This document shows, in pieces, positions 8,503 to 15,881 of a DNA stretch of 46,006 bases (position 1 is the stretch's first letter; each line of letters begins with the position of its first letter). This stretch comes from Butyrivibrio sp. GTDB taxonomy: Bacteria > Bacillota > Clostridia > Lachnospirales > Lachnospiraceae. The stretch covers positions 1 through 46,006 of the forward strand of contig NZ_JAGAYD010000192.1 in assembly GCF_017940685.1 (NCBI RefSeq), written 5' to 3'. The notes below the pieces were generated by a model. That model was not told where the DNA came from and did not search any database. It saw only the letters and a program-made list of their open reading frames with translations. The translations under genes were made by a program, and so were the position numbers.

Positions 8503-10072
8503 GGAAACAGGATTTCTTGAATTTAGCAGAATGAATAACGGGGATGTTGCGCCCCTTGAAAGGATACAGAATTTCGAGGAATTCCACACTCCGCTGGTTC
8601 CTGAAGACAGAAGAAAACAGGCTGCAAGGTGCATGAACTGTGGTGTTCCGTTTTGTCAGTCTGCCATGAACCTGAGCGGAATGGTGGTTGGATGTCCTCT
8701 TCACAATCTCATTCCTGAGTGGAATGATGAACTTTACAAGGGACATGATGAGCATGCATTTAACAGGCTCCACAAGACCAGCAATTTCCCTGAGTTTACA
8801 GGCCGCGTGTGCCCTGCTCTTTGCGAGAAGGCCTGCATGTGTGGACAGTACGGAGATTCAGTAACGGTCCATGACAATGAGCTGTTCCTGGTGGAAAGAG
8901 CTTATGAAAAGGGCTATATTAAGCCGGTAATTCCAAAGGTTAGAAGCGGAAAGACTGTCGCTGTTGTTGGAAGTGGCCCATCAGGACTTGCTGTGGCTGA
9001 TGAGCTCAATCACAGAGGTCACTCTGTTACAGTGTTTGAGCGTGAGGATGAGATTGGTGGCCTTCTGATGTACGGAATCCCCAACATGAAGCTTGATAAG
9101 AGCGTTATAAAGCGCAGAAGAAAGCTCATGGAGGAGGAAGGCGTTAAGTTTGTCACAGGAGTAGATGTTGGCAGGGATAAGGATTCTCGTGAAATCTTAG
9201 ATGGTTTTGATGCTGTGGTTTTGTGTTGCGGCTCCAAGAAACCAAGACCACTTGCGGCAGCTGAGCCAGGTAAAGTCGGCGGTGTATATTACGCTGTTGA
9301 TTTTCTGACTCAGAATACCAAGGCGCTTATGAAGGCTTCAGATAGAAGCGCCTCCGCTCTTAAGAAAGTTGGTGGTTACATCGACGCTGCAGGTAAGAAC
9401 GTTGTCATCGTCGGTGGCGGAGATACAGGTAACGACTGTATTGGAACAGTCATAAGGCAGGGAGCAAAGAGCGTCACTGCCCTTGAGATGATGCCAAAGC
9501 CCCCAGTAGACCGCGCTCCCTCAAATCCATGGCCAGAATGGCCAAAGACCCTCAAGACCGACTATGGCCACGAAGAAGCTATCGCAGTATTTGGCTCAGA
9601 TCCACGAGTATTTGAGACCACAGTAAAGAGCGTCACTATAGATAAAAAGGGCAATCTTAAGGAGATAGAAACAGTTAAAGTTGCCTTCAAGGACGGCAAG
9701 CTCACTGAAGTTCCTGGCTCCGAAAAGAAGCTTAAATGCGAGCTCCTTCTCATCGCCGCCGGCTTTATCGGCTGCGAAGACTACACCGCGGGGGCCTTTA
9801 ACCTTAAGCTCACAGGGCGCGGAACTGTCGAGCCCATGGAAACAAGACACGGGGACGGTTCTAGTGTCTCATTGCGCACAACAAGACACGGGGACGGTTC
9901 TGTTGTCTCATCGCAGCATGGCAAGCCAGTAAGCATCTACAGGGCTGGCCAAAAGCTCTTTTCCGCAGGAGACATGCGCCGTGGCCAGTCCCTTGTAGTC
10001 TGGGCCATCGCCGAAGGCAGAGCCTGTGCTAAGGAAGTGGATGAATTCCTTATGGGCTATTCGAATTTGTAA
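8495..10072 (+). CDS. gltD: Glutamate synthase small subunit, with repeat insertion
   Basis: The 525-residue small subunit passes electrons from NADPH to the large subunit. The ATG at 8495 follows AAGGAG and overlaps gltB; the upstream in-frame TTG is rejected. N-terminal cysteine groups ([29 protein letters not shown]) bind 4Fe-4S clusters. Two dinucleotide folds follow: [15 protein letters not shown] near residue 155 and [15 protein letters not shown] near 305. The C-terminal [18 protein letters not shown] is the family signature. Residues about 450-472 are foreign: they are the translation of two 39-bp-spaced copies of the window's GACACGGGGACGGTTCT repeat. The insertion stays in frame and lies between a beta strand and the final FAD segment. 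Function is probably retained, but this is inferred. Confidence 0.96.
   Translation: MGKETGFLEFSRMNNGDVAPLERIQNFEEFHTPLVPEDRRKQAARCMNCGVPFCQSAMNLSGMVVGCPLHNLIPEWNDELYKGHDEHAFNRLHKTSNFPEFTGRVCPALCEKACMCGQYGDSVTVHDNELFLVERAYEKGYIKPVIPKVRSGKTVAVVGSGPSGLAVADELNHRGHSVTVFEREDEIGGLLMYGIPNMKLDKSVIKRRRKLMEEEGVKFVTGVDVGRDKDSREILDGFDAVVLCCGSKKPRPLAAAEPGKVGGVYYAVDFLTQNTKALMKASDRSASALKKVGGYIDAAGKNVVIVGGGDTGNDCIGTVIRQGAKSVTALEMMPKPPVDRAPSNPWPEWPKTLKTDYGHEEAIAVFGSDPRVFETTVKSVTIDKKGNLKEIETVKVAFKDGKLTEVPGSEKKLKCELLLIAAGFIGCEDYTAGAFNLKLTGRGTVEPMETRHGDGSSVSLRTTRHGDGSVVSSQHGKPVSIYRAGQKLFSAGDMRRGQSLVVWAIAEGRACAKEVDEFLMGYSNL
9843..9911 (+). repeat. Two repeat units inserted inside gltD
   Basis: The core GACACGGGGACGGTTCT starts at 9846 and again at 9885, exactly 39 bases (13 codons) apart, with the usual TGTCTCATTGCGCACAACAA spacer. 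Both units are read in the gltD frame without a stop, giving TRHGDGS twice. Confidence 0.92.
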
Positions 10073-10107
10073 GAAGATTTTATGACGTTTTCTTATTATT
10101 CAAAACG

Positions 10108-10182
10108 TTGCACAAGTCAGTGGTAAAATAATAGAATTCGTGCATATTTATGCTATTCAAACCTATGTCAAAAGGCTATAAT
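10108..10182 (+). promoter_or_regulatory. Candidate purF promoters
   Basis: TTGCAC (10108-10113) and TAGAAT (10132-10137) are 18 bases apart. A perfect TATAAT follows at 10177-10182, but with a weak -35. Either would place the long hairpin at 10216-10292 inside the purF leader RNA. Confidence 0.45.
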
Positions 10183-10215
10183 TCCATTTGGAATACTTAA
10201 TAGGGAAATAATGAA

Positions 10216-10292
10216 CCTCAAAAGCTTACAAATTCCCTTTGACGAGGTCAAGCGACAGCCTCGAGGAAAAGGGAATTTGTAAGCTTTTGGGG
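10216..10292 (+). promoter_or_regulatory. Long hairpin in the purF leader
   Basis: A 25-base left arm (10216-10240) pairs with 10268-10292 with one G-T mismatch (a G-U wobble in RNA). The 27-base loop contains an inner stem, CGAGG (10243-10247) with CCTCG (10259-10263). It ends 24 bases before the purF ribosome binding site. No T-run follows, so it is not a simple terminator. No purine or other known riboswitch core was recognised. Confidence 0.75.
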
Positions 10293-10327
10293 TGGATTTG
10301 TATTTTAGAAAAGAGTGGAGGAAGCGT

Positions 10328-11716
10328 ATGGATTTTGTCGATATGGACAGGATTCACGAGGAGTGCGGCGTGTTTGGAATTTATGCTCCAGCTGGAACTG
10401 AGGTTGGCAGGGACATCTACTACGGCCTTATGGCGCTGCAGCACCGTGGCCAGGAATCTGCCGGCATTTCGATTTCTGATACCCAGGGCCCTAAGGGCAA
10501 CATCACCACCAAGAAGGGCATGGGCCTTGTGAATGAGGTCTTTAATAAAAAAGATTTCGAGACCCTTAAGGGAAACATCGGCGTTGGTCATGTGCGCTAC
10601 TCTACGACTGGTGGCAGCTGTATCGAGAATGCCCAGCCCATTGCTATGAACTACATCAAGGGAAGTCTTGCCCTGGTCCACAACGGCAACATCATGAATG
10701 CCGACGAGATCAAGGAAAGGCAGATGTACAGGGGCCAGGCTCACTTTACAACTTCTGACTCAGAGGTCCTTGCTTATGAGATCATCAGCGAAAGGATCCG
10801 CTCAGCCAGCATCGAAGAGGCTGTCATCAGAGTTGCAGGAACCTTAAAGGGTGGCTATGCCTGCATCATCATGAGTCCACGTAAGCTGGTTGCAGTAAGG
10901 GATCCATTTGGTATTAAGCCTCTTGTTTTAGGGAAAAGAGATGGAGCCTTTATTCTGGCTTCTGAAACCGCTGCAATTGATGCAGTTGGCGGACAGTTTA
11001 TAAGAGACATTAAGCCTGGAGAGATTGTAACTGTCACAGAGGATGGGCAGCTACTTAGCAACGAATCTTTATGCCAGAAACATCACGCTCACTGTGTGTT
11101 TGAGTATATCTATTTTGCCAGAACAGATTCAGTTATTGATGGGATTCTTGTTCATGAAGCAAGGATCAGGGCTGGAGAGGCCCTTGCCAAGAGGCTTCCT
11201 GTGGAGGCAGACATTGTTGCAGGCGTTCCAGACTCAGGTCTTGCAGCAGCTGAAGGCTATGCCAAGGCCTCAGGAATTCCATTTGCCATTGCTTTTCACA
11301 AGAACAGCTACATCGGAAGGAGCTTTATCAAGCCCACTGATGAGGAAAGAAATTCCGCAGTTCATATGAAATTAAACGTCCTTAGGGATGTGGTAAAAGA
11401 TAAGAGGATAGTTCTCATAGATGATTCCATTGTCCGTGGAACTACCATGAAATACATCATCGAGATGCTTCGCCTGTCTGGCGCCAAGGAAGTACATGTA
11501 AGGATCAGTGCACCACCTTTCCTGTATCCATGCTACTATGGCACAGATGTTCCAAGCTCAGGTCAGCTCATAGCTTCTGAGCACTCCTACGAAGACATCA
11601 GGCAGAAGATCGGAGCAGATTCCCTTGCATACCTTCAGATAGAGGATTTCAAGGAAATGCTTGGAGACTTGGAGCTTTGTAAGGCATGCTTTGACAGTAA
11701 ATATCCAGTTGAATGA
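10328..11716 (+). CDS. purF: Amidophosphoribosyltransferase
   Basis: The 462-residue enzyme performs the first committed step of purine synthesis, glutamine plus PRPP to phosphoribosylamine. The start at 10328 has GGAGG at 10317-10321; a GTG 36 bases upstream lies in the hairpin and is rejected. A propeptide of 12 residues precedes the nucleophile Cys in HEECGVFGIY, as in Bacillus-type PurF. The PRPP loop is VLIDDSIVRGTT near residue 360. Cysteines in HAHCVFEY, FLYPCYYG and ELCKACFD match the four ligands of the 4Fe-4S cluster in the Fe-S class of PurF. It stands alone here, without other pur genes, and ends at a terminator. Confidence 0.96.
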   Translation: MDFVDMDRIHEECGVFGIYAPAGTEVGRDIYYGLMALQHRGQESAGISISDTQGPKGNITTKKGMGLVNEVFNKKDFETLKGNIGVGHVRYSTTGGSCIENAQPIAMNYIKGSLALVHNGNIMNADEIKERQMYRGQAHFTTSDSEVLAYEIISERIRSASIEEAVIRVAGTLKGGYACIIMSPRKLVAVRDPFGIKPLVLGKRDGAFILASETAAIDAVGGQFIRDIKPGEIVTVTEDGQLLSNESLCQKHHAHCVFEYIYFARTDSVIDGILVHEARIRAGEALAKRLPVEADIVAGVPDSGLAAAEGYAKASGIPFAIAFHKNSYIGRSFIKPTDEERNSAVHMKLNVLRDVVKDKRIVLIDDSIVRGTTMKYIIEMLRLSGAKEVHVRISAPPFLYPCYYGTDVPSSGQLIASEHSYEDIRQKIGADSLAYLQIEDFKEMLGDLELCKACFDSKYPVE

Positions 11717-11749
11717 ATAAACAAGAGACAAGGACTGCTTTGCAAAAGG

Positions 11750-11780
11750 AAAACGCCCCGGATTATAGCCGAGGCGTTTT
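11750..11780 (+). terminator. Terminator after purF
   Basis: AAAACGCC pairs with GGCGTTTT, with an inner CGG/CCG, 33 bases after the purF stop. The A-rich left side and T-rich right side could make it work in both directions. Confidence 0.7.
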
Positions 11781-11815
11781 CTTGTGTTATGAGTGTTCTT
11801 TGAGAGGAAAAAAAG

Positions 11816-12005
11816 TATCTTCGCAGGTGAAGTCGGACTGGCATGTGATCATGTACATCTGGCATTCCCCGCGGAATCAGGTATCAACCGGTGAAAGCTG
11901 ATACCCAGGCTGGGTATCCGAGATACCCTTATTCATAATATGAGGGGGAGATGGCGCCAAATGCTTGGCGCCAGGGTGTGCGCAATCTAGTGCGCACGCC
12001 TTTTA
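11816..12005. other. Hairpin-rich intergenic stretch between purF and trxA
   Basis: About 190 bases hold a chain of short inverted repeats: CTTC/GAAG, ATTCC-CCGC-GGAAT, GGTATCA...TGATACC, GGGTATC-CGA-GATACCC, CCCTTAT...ATGAGGG, TGGCGCCA...TGGCGCCA and TGTGCGCA-ATCTAG-TGCGCACG. The last ones could end the trxA transcript on the minus strand. No credible coding frame is present. The stretch was compared from memory with SRP, 6S, T-box and common riboswitch cores without a match. Confidence 0.45.
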
Positions 12006-12009
12006 TTTT

Positions 12010-12327
12010 TTACAGTGCTGCATCAAGTCTTGCTGCAAGAGCATCTGCGGACATAGCGCCTGTCACGGAGTCAATAACTTCGCCGTTCTTGAAGATAAGG
12101 AAGCTTGGAATTGACATGATGTTGTATCTACCTGCAAGATCGCTGTTCTCATCTGAGTTAACCTTACCAACCTTCATCTTGCCATCATACTTCTCAGCCA
12201 TCTTCTCAACTATTGGCATCATCATCTTGCAAGGTCCGCACCAGTCTGCGTAGAAATCTACAAGTACTGGGATATCGCTCTTTAAAACTTCTGTTTCGAA
12301 ATTAGCTTCTGTGAATTGGTATTCCAT
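12010..12327 (-). CDS. trxA: Thioredoxin
   Basis: The 105-residue cytoplasmic disulfide reductase has the active site WCGPC near residue 29, the cis-proline segment SIPSF and the usual length. The start is the ATG at 12327, with AGGAG (minus strand of 12336-12340) 8 bases upstream. An in-frame start 18 bases further up has no ribosome binding site. It is divergently placed from purF and separately transcribed; no thioredoxin reductase gene is adjacent. Confidence 0.95.
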   Translation of the reverse strand: MEYQFTEANFETEVLKSDIPVLVDFYADWCGPCKMMMPIVEKMAEKYDGKMKVGKVNSDENSDLAGRYNIMSIPSFLIFKNGEVIDSVTGAMSADALAARLDAAL

Positions 12328-12480
12328 AATATGTTCTCCTTTCATGGAGATCGCACATTGAAGATTATATTTCCTGTTCTCATGTGCTGATCGTAAATTG
12401 TAAAGTATCTGTTATTAGTTATTCTGTGTTGTGGTGTAGTGGTTTGTGTTTCTTGTTTCTTGATACAATTATATTTAACA

Positions 12481-12513
12481 CAATTAAATTATATTGTCAA
12501 CAATTAAATTGTA
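12481..12513 (-). promoter_or_regulatory. trxA promoter region with palindromic ACAATT boxes
   Basis: On the minus strand TTGACA (plus-strand 12495-12500) is followed after 17 bases by TAAATA, with TATAAT slightly further on. A perfect palindrome, ACAATT-A-AATTGT, overlaps the -35 side at 12500-12512, and further ACAATTA half-sites lie nearby. This looks like a promoter with an operator, but the regulator is unknown. Confidence 0.4.
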
Positions 12514-12528
12514 AAAATTTAAAAACCG

Positions 12529-12557
12529 CAAAAAAGAGGTACCAAGCGGTACCTCTT
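12529..12557 (-). terminator. Rho-independent terminator after nadE
   Basis: Read on the minus strand, AAGAGGTACC pairs perfectly with GGTACCTCTT around a 4-base loop and is followed by a T-run. It lies a few bases past the nadE stop. Confidence 0.9.
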
Positions 12558-12562
12558 CATGT

Positions 12563-13312
12563 TCAACTTCTCTTATACATTGGAATAGTCTGAAGCTTGT
12601 GGAGATTGAGCCTGTGCAGGCGGTCAATCTTTTCTTTTGTAGCCTGATCATCGATCTCGCCGGTAAGAACGTAGTGGTCGAGGGTAGCGTAGGTAAATCC
12701 AAGCTTGTCCTCATCTGACATTCCAGAAAGACCGTCAGATGGAGTCTTGTGGATGAGCTCCTTAGGAAAGCCAAGAGCATCGCCAATTTGCAGCATCTCG
12801 CAAACAAGGTAGTCTGAGCAGGGGCTGAAATCGCCGGCTGCATCGCCGTACTTGGTGGAGTAGCCAACCCAGTCCTCAGACCTGTTGCAGGTATTGGTAA
12901 CTCGCCCGCCCTCAGGAAGTGACTGGGCAATTGCATAAAGAGTTGTCATCCTGATGCGAGGAGGAGTGTTGATGATGGCATCCTTGCCAATCTCTACGCC
13001 TGCAGCCTTGAGAGCCGCATACTCGCCTTCAACTGCAGGATTGATATTAACGATAAAGTGCCTGATTCCCAGCACTTCAACAACCTTCTTGGAATCCGCA
13101 ATATCTTTTTGCTCGCCGTTAGGCATTAAAACACCAACAACACGCTCTTTTCCAAGAGCCTTAACAAGAAGTGCCGCCACAATTGATGAATCCTTACCGC
13201 CGGATATTCCAATAACAGCGTTGGCCTTGGGACCATTGTTCTCGAACCAGTCTCTGATCCAGGCTACAATGTGTTCTATTTCAGCTTCCGCGTTGAAATT
13301 CTCTAAACTCAT
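12563..13312 (-). CDS. nadE: NAD synthetase (ammonia-dependent type)
   Basis: The 249-residue enzyme amidates nicotinate adenine dinucleotide to NAD. The ATP-pyrophosphatase loop is GISGGKDSS near residue 38. NTCNRSEDWVGYSTKYGD and HKTPSDGL are NadE substrate-binding blocks. There is no glutaminase domain, so ammonia or a partner must supply nitrogen. The ATG at 13312 is preferred over an in-frame GTG 15 bases upstream because AAGGTGAGG precedes it. It is downstream of the fused adenylyltransferase-phosphoribosyltransferase on the same strand, separated by three repeat units and an 11-G tract. Together they cover the last three steps of the Preiss-Handler route. Confidence 0.95.
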   Translation of the reverse strand: MSLENFNAEAEIEHIVAWIRDWFENNGPKANAVIGISGGKDSSIVAALLVKALGKERVVGVLMPNGEQKDIADSKKVVEVLGIRHFIVNINPAVEGEYAALKAAGVEIGKDAIINTPPRIRMTTLYAIAQSLPEGGRVTNTCNRSEDWVGYSTKYGDAAGDFSPCSDYLVCEMLQIGDALGFPKELIHKTPSDGLSGMSDEDKLGFTYATLDHYVLTGEIDDQATKEKIDRLHRLNLHKLQTIPMYKRS

Positions 13313-13331
13313 ATTTCTTTTCCTCACCTTT

Positions 13332-13342
13332 CCCCCCCCCCC
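13332..13342 (-). repeat. Eleven-G homopolymer upstream of nadE
   Basis: Eleven consecutive C on the plus strand (G on the coding strand) lie about 20 bases upstream of the nadE start, directly beside its ribosome binding site. Such tracts are prone to slippage. Confidence 0.9.
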
Positions 13343-13393
13343 AATAATCCCAGGGCGTAAGTACAGTTTCTTTATCTTCTATACGAAGATCAT

Positions 13394-13500
13394 GACAATA
13401 GAACCGTCCCCGTGTCAGATTGTATGCAATGAGACAGAAGAACCGTCCCTGTGTCATGTTGTACACAATGAGACAGAAGAACCGTCCCCGTGTCTTGTCA
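13394..13500 (-). repeat. Three tandem 39-bp repeat units between the nad genes
   Basis: Core AGAACCGTCCC(C/T)GTGTC occurs three times, with GTGTC ends at 13412, 13451 and 13490: two exact 39-base periods. The spacer (AATGAGACAGA and neighbours) is also conserved, which argues against CRISPR spacers. The last unit supplies the TGA stop of the fused gene upstream. Confidence 0.95.
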
Positions 13501-15225
13501 GGTTACCTCGTGCTCCATTCTCCAGTTGATGCAGCGCTGGAGGTAGTCAACGTAGGCGGGGTTCTTGCACATGCCCTTGCCTTCCACGTCGGAGATCTTG
13601 GCTACGTCCTGGCCGTTGCAGGCGGTGGTCTTCATGACGATGTTGAGGGCAGGAACCTTGGTGTCGTTGGCGATGTAGGTTCCGATTCCGAAAGCGACTT
13701 TGGCTCTGCCGTCGAAGTGGGCGTGGATCTTGTTTGCGCGCTCGAAGTCAAGGCTATCGGAGAACAGAAGGGTCTTGGTGGTTGGATCGATGCCAAGGCT
13801 CTTGTAGTGCTCGATCATCTTCTCGCCCCATTCGATCGGGTCTCCGCTGTCGTGACGAACGCCGGAGAACAGTGTTGAATAGGTCAGCTGGAAGTCGCGA
13901 AGGAAGCAGTCTGTTGTGATTGCGTCTGTAAGGGCTGTTCCGTTCAGGATTCCATATTCCTTTACCCAGTAATCAAGGGCGTACCAGTTGGAGTATGCAG
14001 GGTTGTGCTTGTGGTTACCCTGGCCTACGCACATGATCCACTCGTGAGCCATGGTTCCAACAGGGTTAACGCCGAGCTTTTTGGCTAAAAGAACGTTTGA
14101 TGTTCCTACAAACTTTGACTTGCCAAGGTTTGCTTCCTTGAGCTTAAGTACTGCAAGCTCCTGGGCCTCAGCAGATAAGCGCCTACGAAGGCCAAACTCT
14201 GAGAATGCGCCGATGTTGTAGGTTCCATCTGTCAAAAGAGCTATCTTCGCATCGAGTTTTTCCTCGAAGCTCTCCATGAGCTCATCATAATCGTAAGCCA
14301 TTCTGAAATATACTTCGTTGACAATGGCAAGAGTTGGAATCTCGTACATGGAGGTGTTGAGCCATGTTCCGTTGGTCTCAATTGCAAGACCACACTCAGC
14401 ATCTGTATTAATAGTGAAGTCTTCATATCTTGGGTGCCAGAGACGAAGGAAATCAACGTAGGACTTCTTGATCCACTTGATGCCTGCCAGGTAGTTAAGC
14501 TCATCCTCTGTGAAGTTTAAGTCGCAGTACAGGTAAATCTGCCTCTTTATCTCATCAACCATCTCTTTTGTGAAGTGCACGTCCTTGTTGCGGCACTTAA
14601 AAGACCAGGTGGTGGTGTAATCTGGGAAGTTGTGGTAGATTGCCTGACCCATTGAGAATTTGTAAAGGTCAGTTTCAAGTAAGCTGTCAATAATTGGATT
14701 CATGGGATCCTCCTCAAGTTTTCCTGTCTTACGCAGGTATTGTTCAAAAACAAAATTGATGTCGCCAAGGTGGACCTGTGGATTATTCCTGATCTGGGTT
14801 CCGCTGGCTTTGATCACAGTGCGGTCCACGAGGACAAATTTATGATCCGGGTAGATAGGCTGCAATTTCTCAACATAAGGTGGCTCTCCTGTGTACCAGG
14901 TAAACTCTGCGGAATCAGGTTCGATACCTGCGGAGTAAAATAGCTCTTTTCCCCATGCCACCCAGTTCTCATGGGTGAAGGTTCCATCAAGGCCTATCTT
15001 CTTGTCGTCGATAAGTCCAACGATCACCCTCGGGTTGTCTCTGAATATCTCCTTAACCAGCTTGTAGCGCATGGTAAAAGGCAGAAAGTCCTTGCCACGA
15101 TCCTGCTGATAGCCGCATACTGCGATGATCATGCGGTCGTTTTCTGCAAGAGCTCTTTCTATTAAAGACTCATGTCCCTTGTGAAGGGGAATGAAACATC
15201 CAAAAACAATTCCTATCTTTTCCAT
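13498..15225 (-). CDS. Fused NadR-type adenylyltransferase / nicotinate phosphoribosyltransferase
   Basis: One 575-residue frame joins two enzymes. Residues 1-170 resemble the NadR-type nicotinamide nucleotide adenylyltransferase: GCFIPLHKGH nucleotide motif, GYQQDRG, and ASGTQIRNNP (the ISxTxxR type). From residue 175 the sequence is a complete PncB-type nicotinate phosphoribosyltransferase of about 400 residues (TDLYKFSMGQA, FSGVRHDSGDP, FGIGTYIAND). No stop separates them. An internal ATG at 14703 has an excellent GAGGAGG 6 bases upstream, so free PncB could also be made. The start at 15225 has GAGGA before it; the longer upstream frame is rejected. The product would turn nicotinate into NaMN and then NaAD, feeding nadE. 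The TGA stop lies in the adjoining repeat. Confidence 0.9.
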   Translation of the reverse strand: MEKIGIVFGCFIPLHKGHESLIERALAENDRMIIAVCGYQQDRGKDFLPFTMRYKLVKEIFRDNPRVIVGLIDDKKIGLDGTFTHENWVAWGKELFYSAGIEPDSAEFTWYTGEPPYVEKLQPIYPDHKFVLVDRTVIKASGTQIRNNPQVHLGDINFVFEQYLRKTGKLEEDPMNPIIDSLLETDLYKFSMGQAIYHNFPDYTTTWSFKCRNKDVHFTKEMVDEIKRQIYLYCDLNFTEDELNYLAGIKWIKKSYVDFLRLWHPRYEDFTINTDAECGLAIETNGTWLNTSMYEIPTLAIVNEVYFRMAYDYDELMESFEEKLDAKIALLTDGTYNIGAFSEFGLRRRLSAEAQELAVLKLKEANLGKSKFVGTSNVLLAKKLGVNPVGTMAHEWIMCVGQGNHKHNPAYSNWYALDYWVKEYGILNGTALTDAITTDCFLRDFQLTYSTLFSGVRHDSGDPIEWGEKMIEHYKSLGIDPTTKTLLFSDSLDFERANKIHAHFDGRAKVAFGIGTYIANDTKVPALNIVMKTTACNGQDVAKISDVEGKGMCKNPAYVDYLQRCINWRMEHEVT

Positions 15226-15625
15226 AATAAAGTCCTCATCTGCACCCCATTGTGCTTTTTCGAGTATACCACAATTAAGGTTATGAAAAAACATTCATCT
15301 TCCCTATTAATAGGTAGATGCAATATCTAGTGCAGGCTTTATTTTGACATGATTTTGGATGGAAAAAGAACTGCATCCGCAAAGGCGCATAAACACTGGC
15401 TTTGCGCCGCTTAAATCATATTTCTGCAATTTCTTGTTTTTACCCTCTTAATCAATGATTTCATATCAAACGTTTTCTTTACAATCCCTTTATAATCTTC
15501 ATTTAAGCTTCATCATATTCATTTTCTTTTAAGCTGAATCTACAAAAATCAGGTACTTGTATGATTTTTTGTATGATAGGCAGACATGTACCATATATAT
15601 AACAAAGGATGGAGAGGATAATGCC
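15226..15625. other. Intergenic region with divergent promoters
   Basis: These 400 bases separate the minus-strand nad genes from the plus-strand surface-protein cluster. A minus-strand extended -10 (TGGTATACT, TATACT at plus 15263-15268) fits the nad fusion gene. A plus-strand TATAAT lies at 15491-15496. A GGCGCA...TGCGCC hairpin is near 15384-15410. No gene or known riboswitch was found here. Confidence 0.5.
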
Positions 15626-15826
15626 ATGAAAAACTCAAAAGGAACATTCATCGTAAAAGTTGATAACTATCAAAGTGGCACCTGGCAAGGCAGAGTCATT
15701 TGGGCAGATGAGAACGTGACAGAGCACTTCAGAAGCACTCTGGAACTTATGAAGCTCATTGATGAAGCGGTAAATGCACAGGCTGTAAGCATGCAGCTTC
15801 CAGGAGATGCATGCTCAGCTGGTTAA
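15626..15826 (+). CDS. Small WQG-domain protein, unrecognised family
   Basis: The 66-residue protein consists almost entirely of one domain: GTFIVKVDNYQSGTWQGRVIW, then a short acidic turn and STLELMKLIDEAVN. The same pattern, GTFVIQVVYRQDASWQGHVIY...SALELIKIIDRAV, ends the 156-residue protein at 22805-23275. The two genes flank the giant surface protein. The start at 15626 has GGAGAGG 8 bases upstream; a TTG 69 bases earlier lacks one. No signal peptide is visible, so it is probably cytoplasmic. From memory, similar short proteins are widespread in Lachnospiraceae without a known function. It might regulate or chaperone the surface protein; that is inference from position. Confidence 0.8.
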   Translation: MKNSKGTFIVKVDNYQSGTWQGRVIWADENVTEHFRSTLELMKLIDEAVNAQAVSMQLPGDACSAG

Positions 15827-15881
15827 ACACACCTAAGTAGCACGTTGTTACGGCAAAAGTTAGGTTGAGGAGGTACAAGCT

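Noticed and set aside
7921-8634. Antisense frame of 237 codons over gltB/gltD
   Set aside because: It is fully covered by two certain genes and has no recognisable domain.
10073-10327. Purine riboswitch before purF
   Set aside because: The conserved loop and junction bases are not present; only the long unrelated hairpin is seen.
11816-11950. SRP RNA, 6S RNA or T-box leader
   Set aside because: None of their characteristic conserved sequences (SRP tetraloop domain, T-box TGGNACCGCG) is present.
13394-13500. CRISPR-like regular spacing of three repeats
   Set aside because: The intervening sequences are themselves conserved between loci, there are only two or three units, and no cas gene is present.
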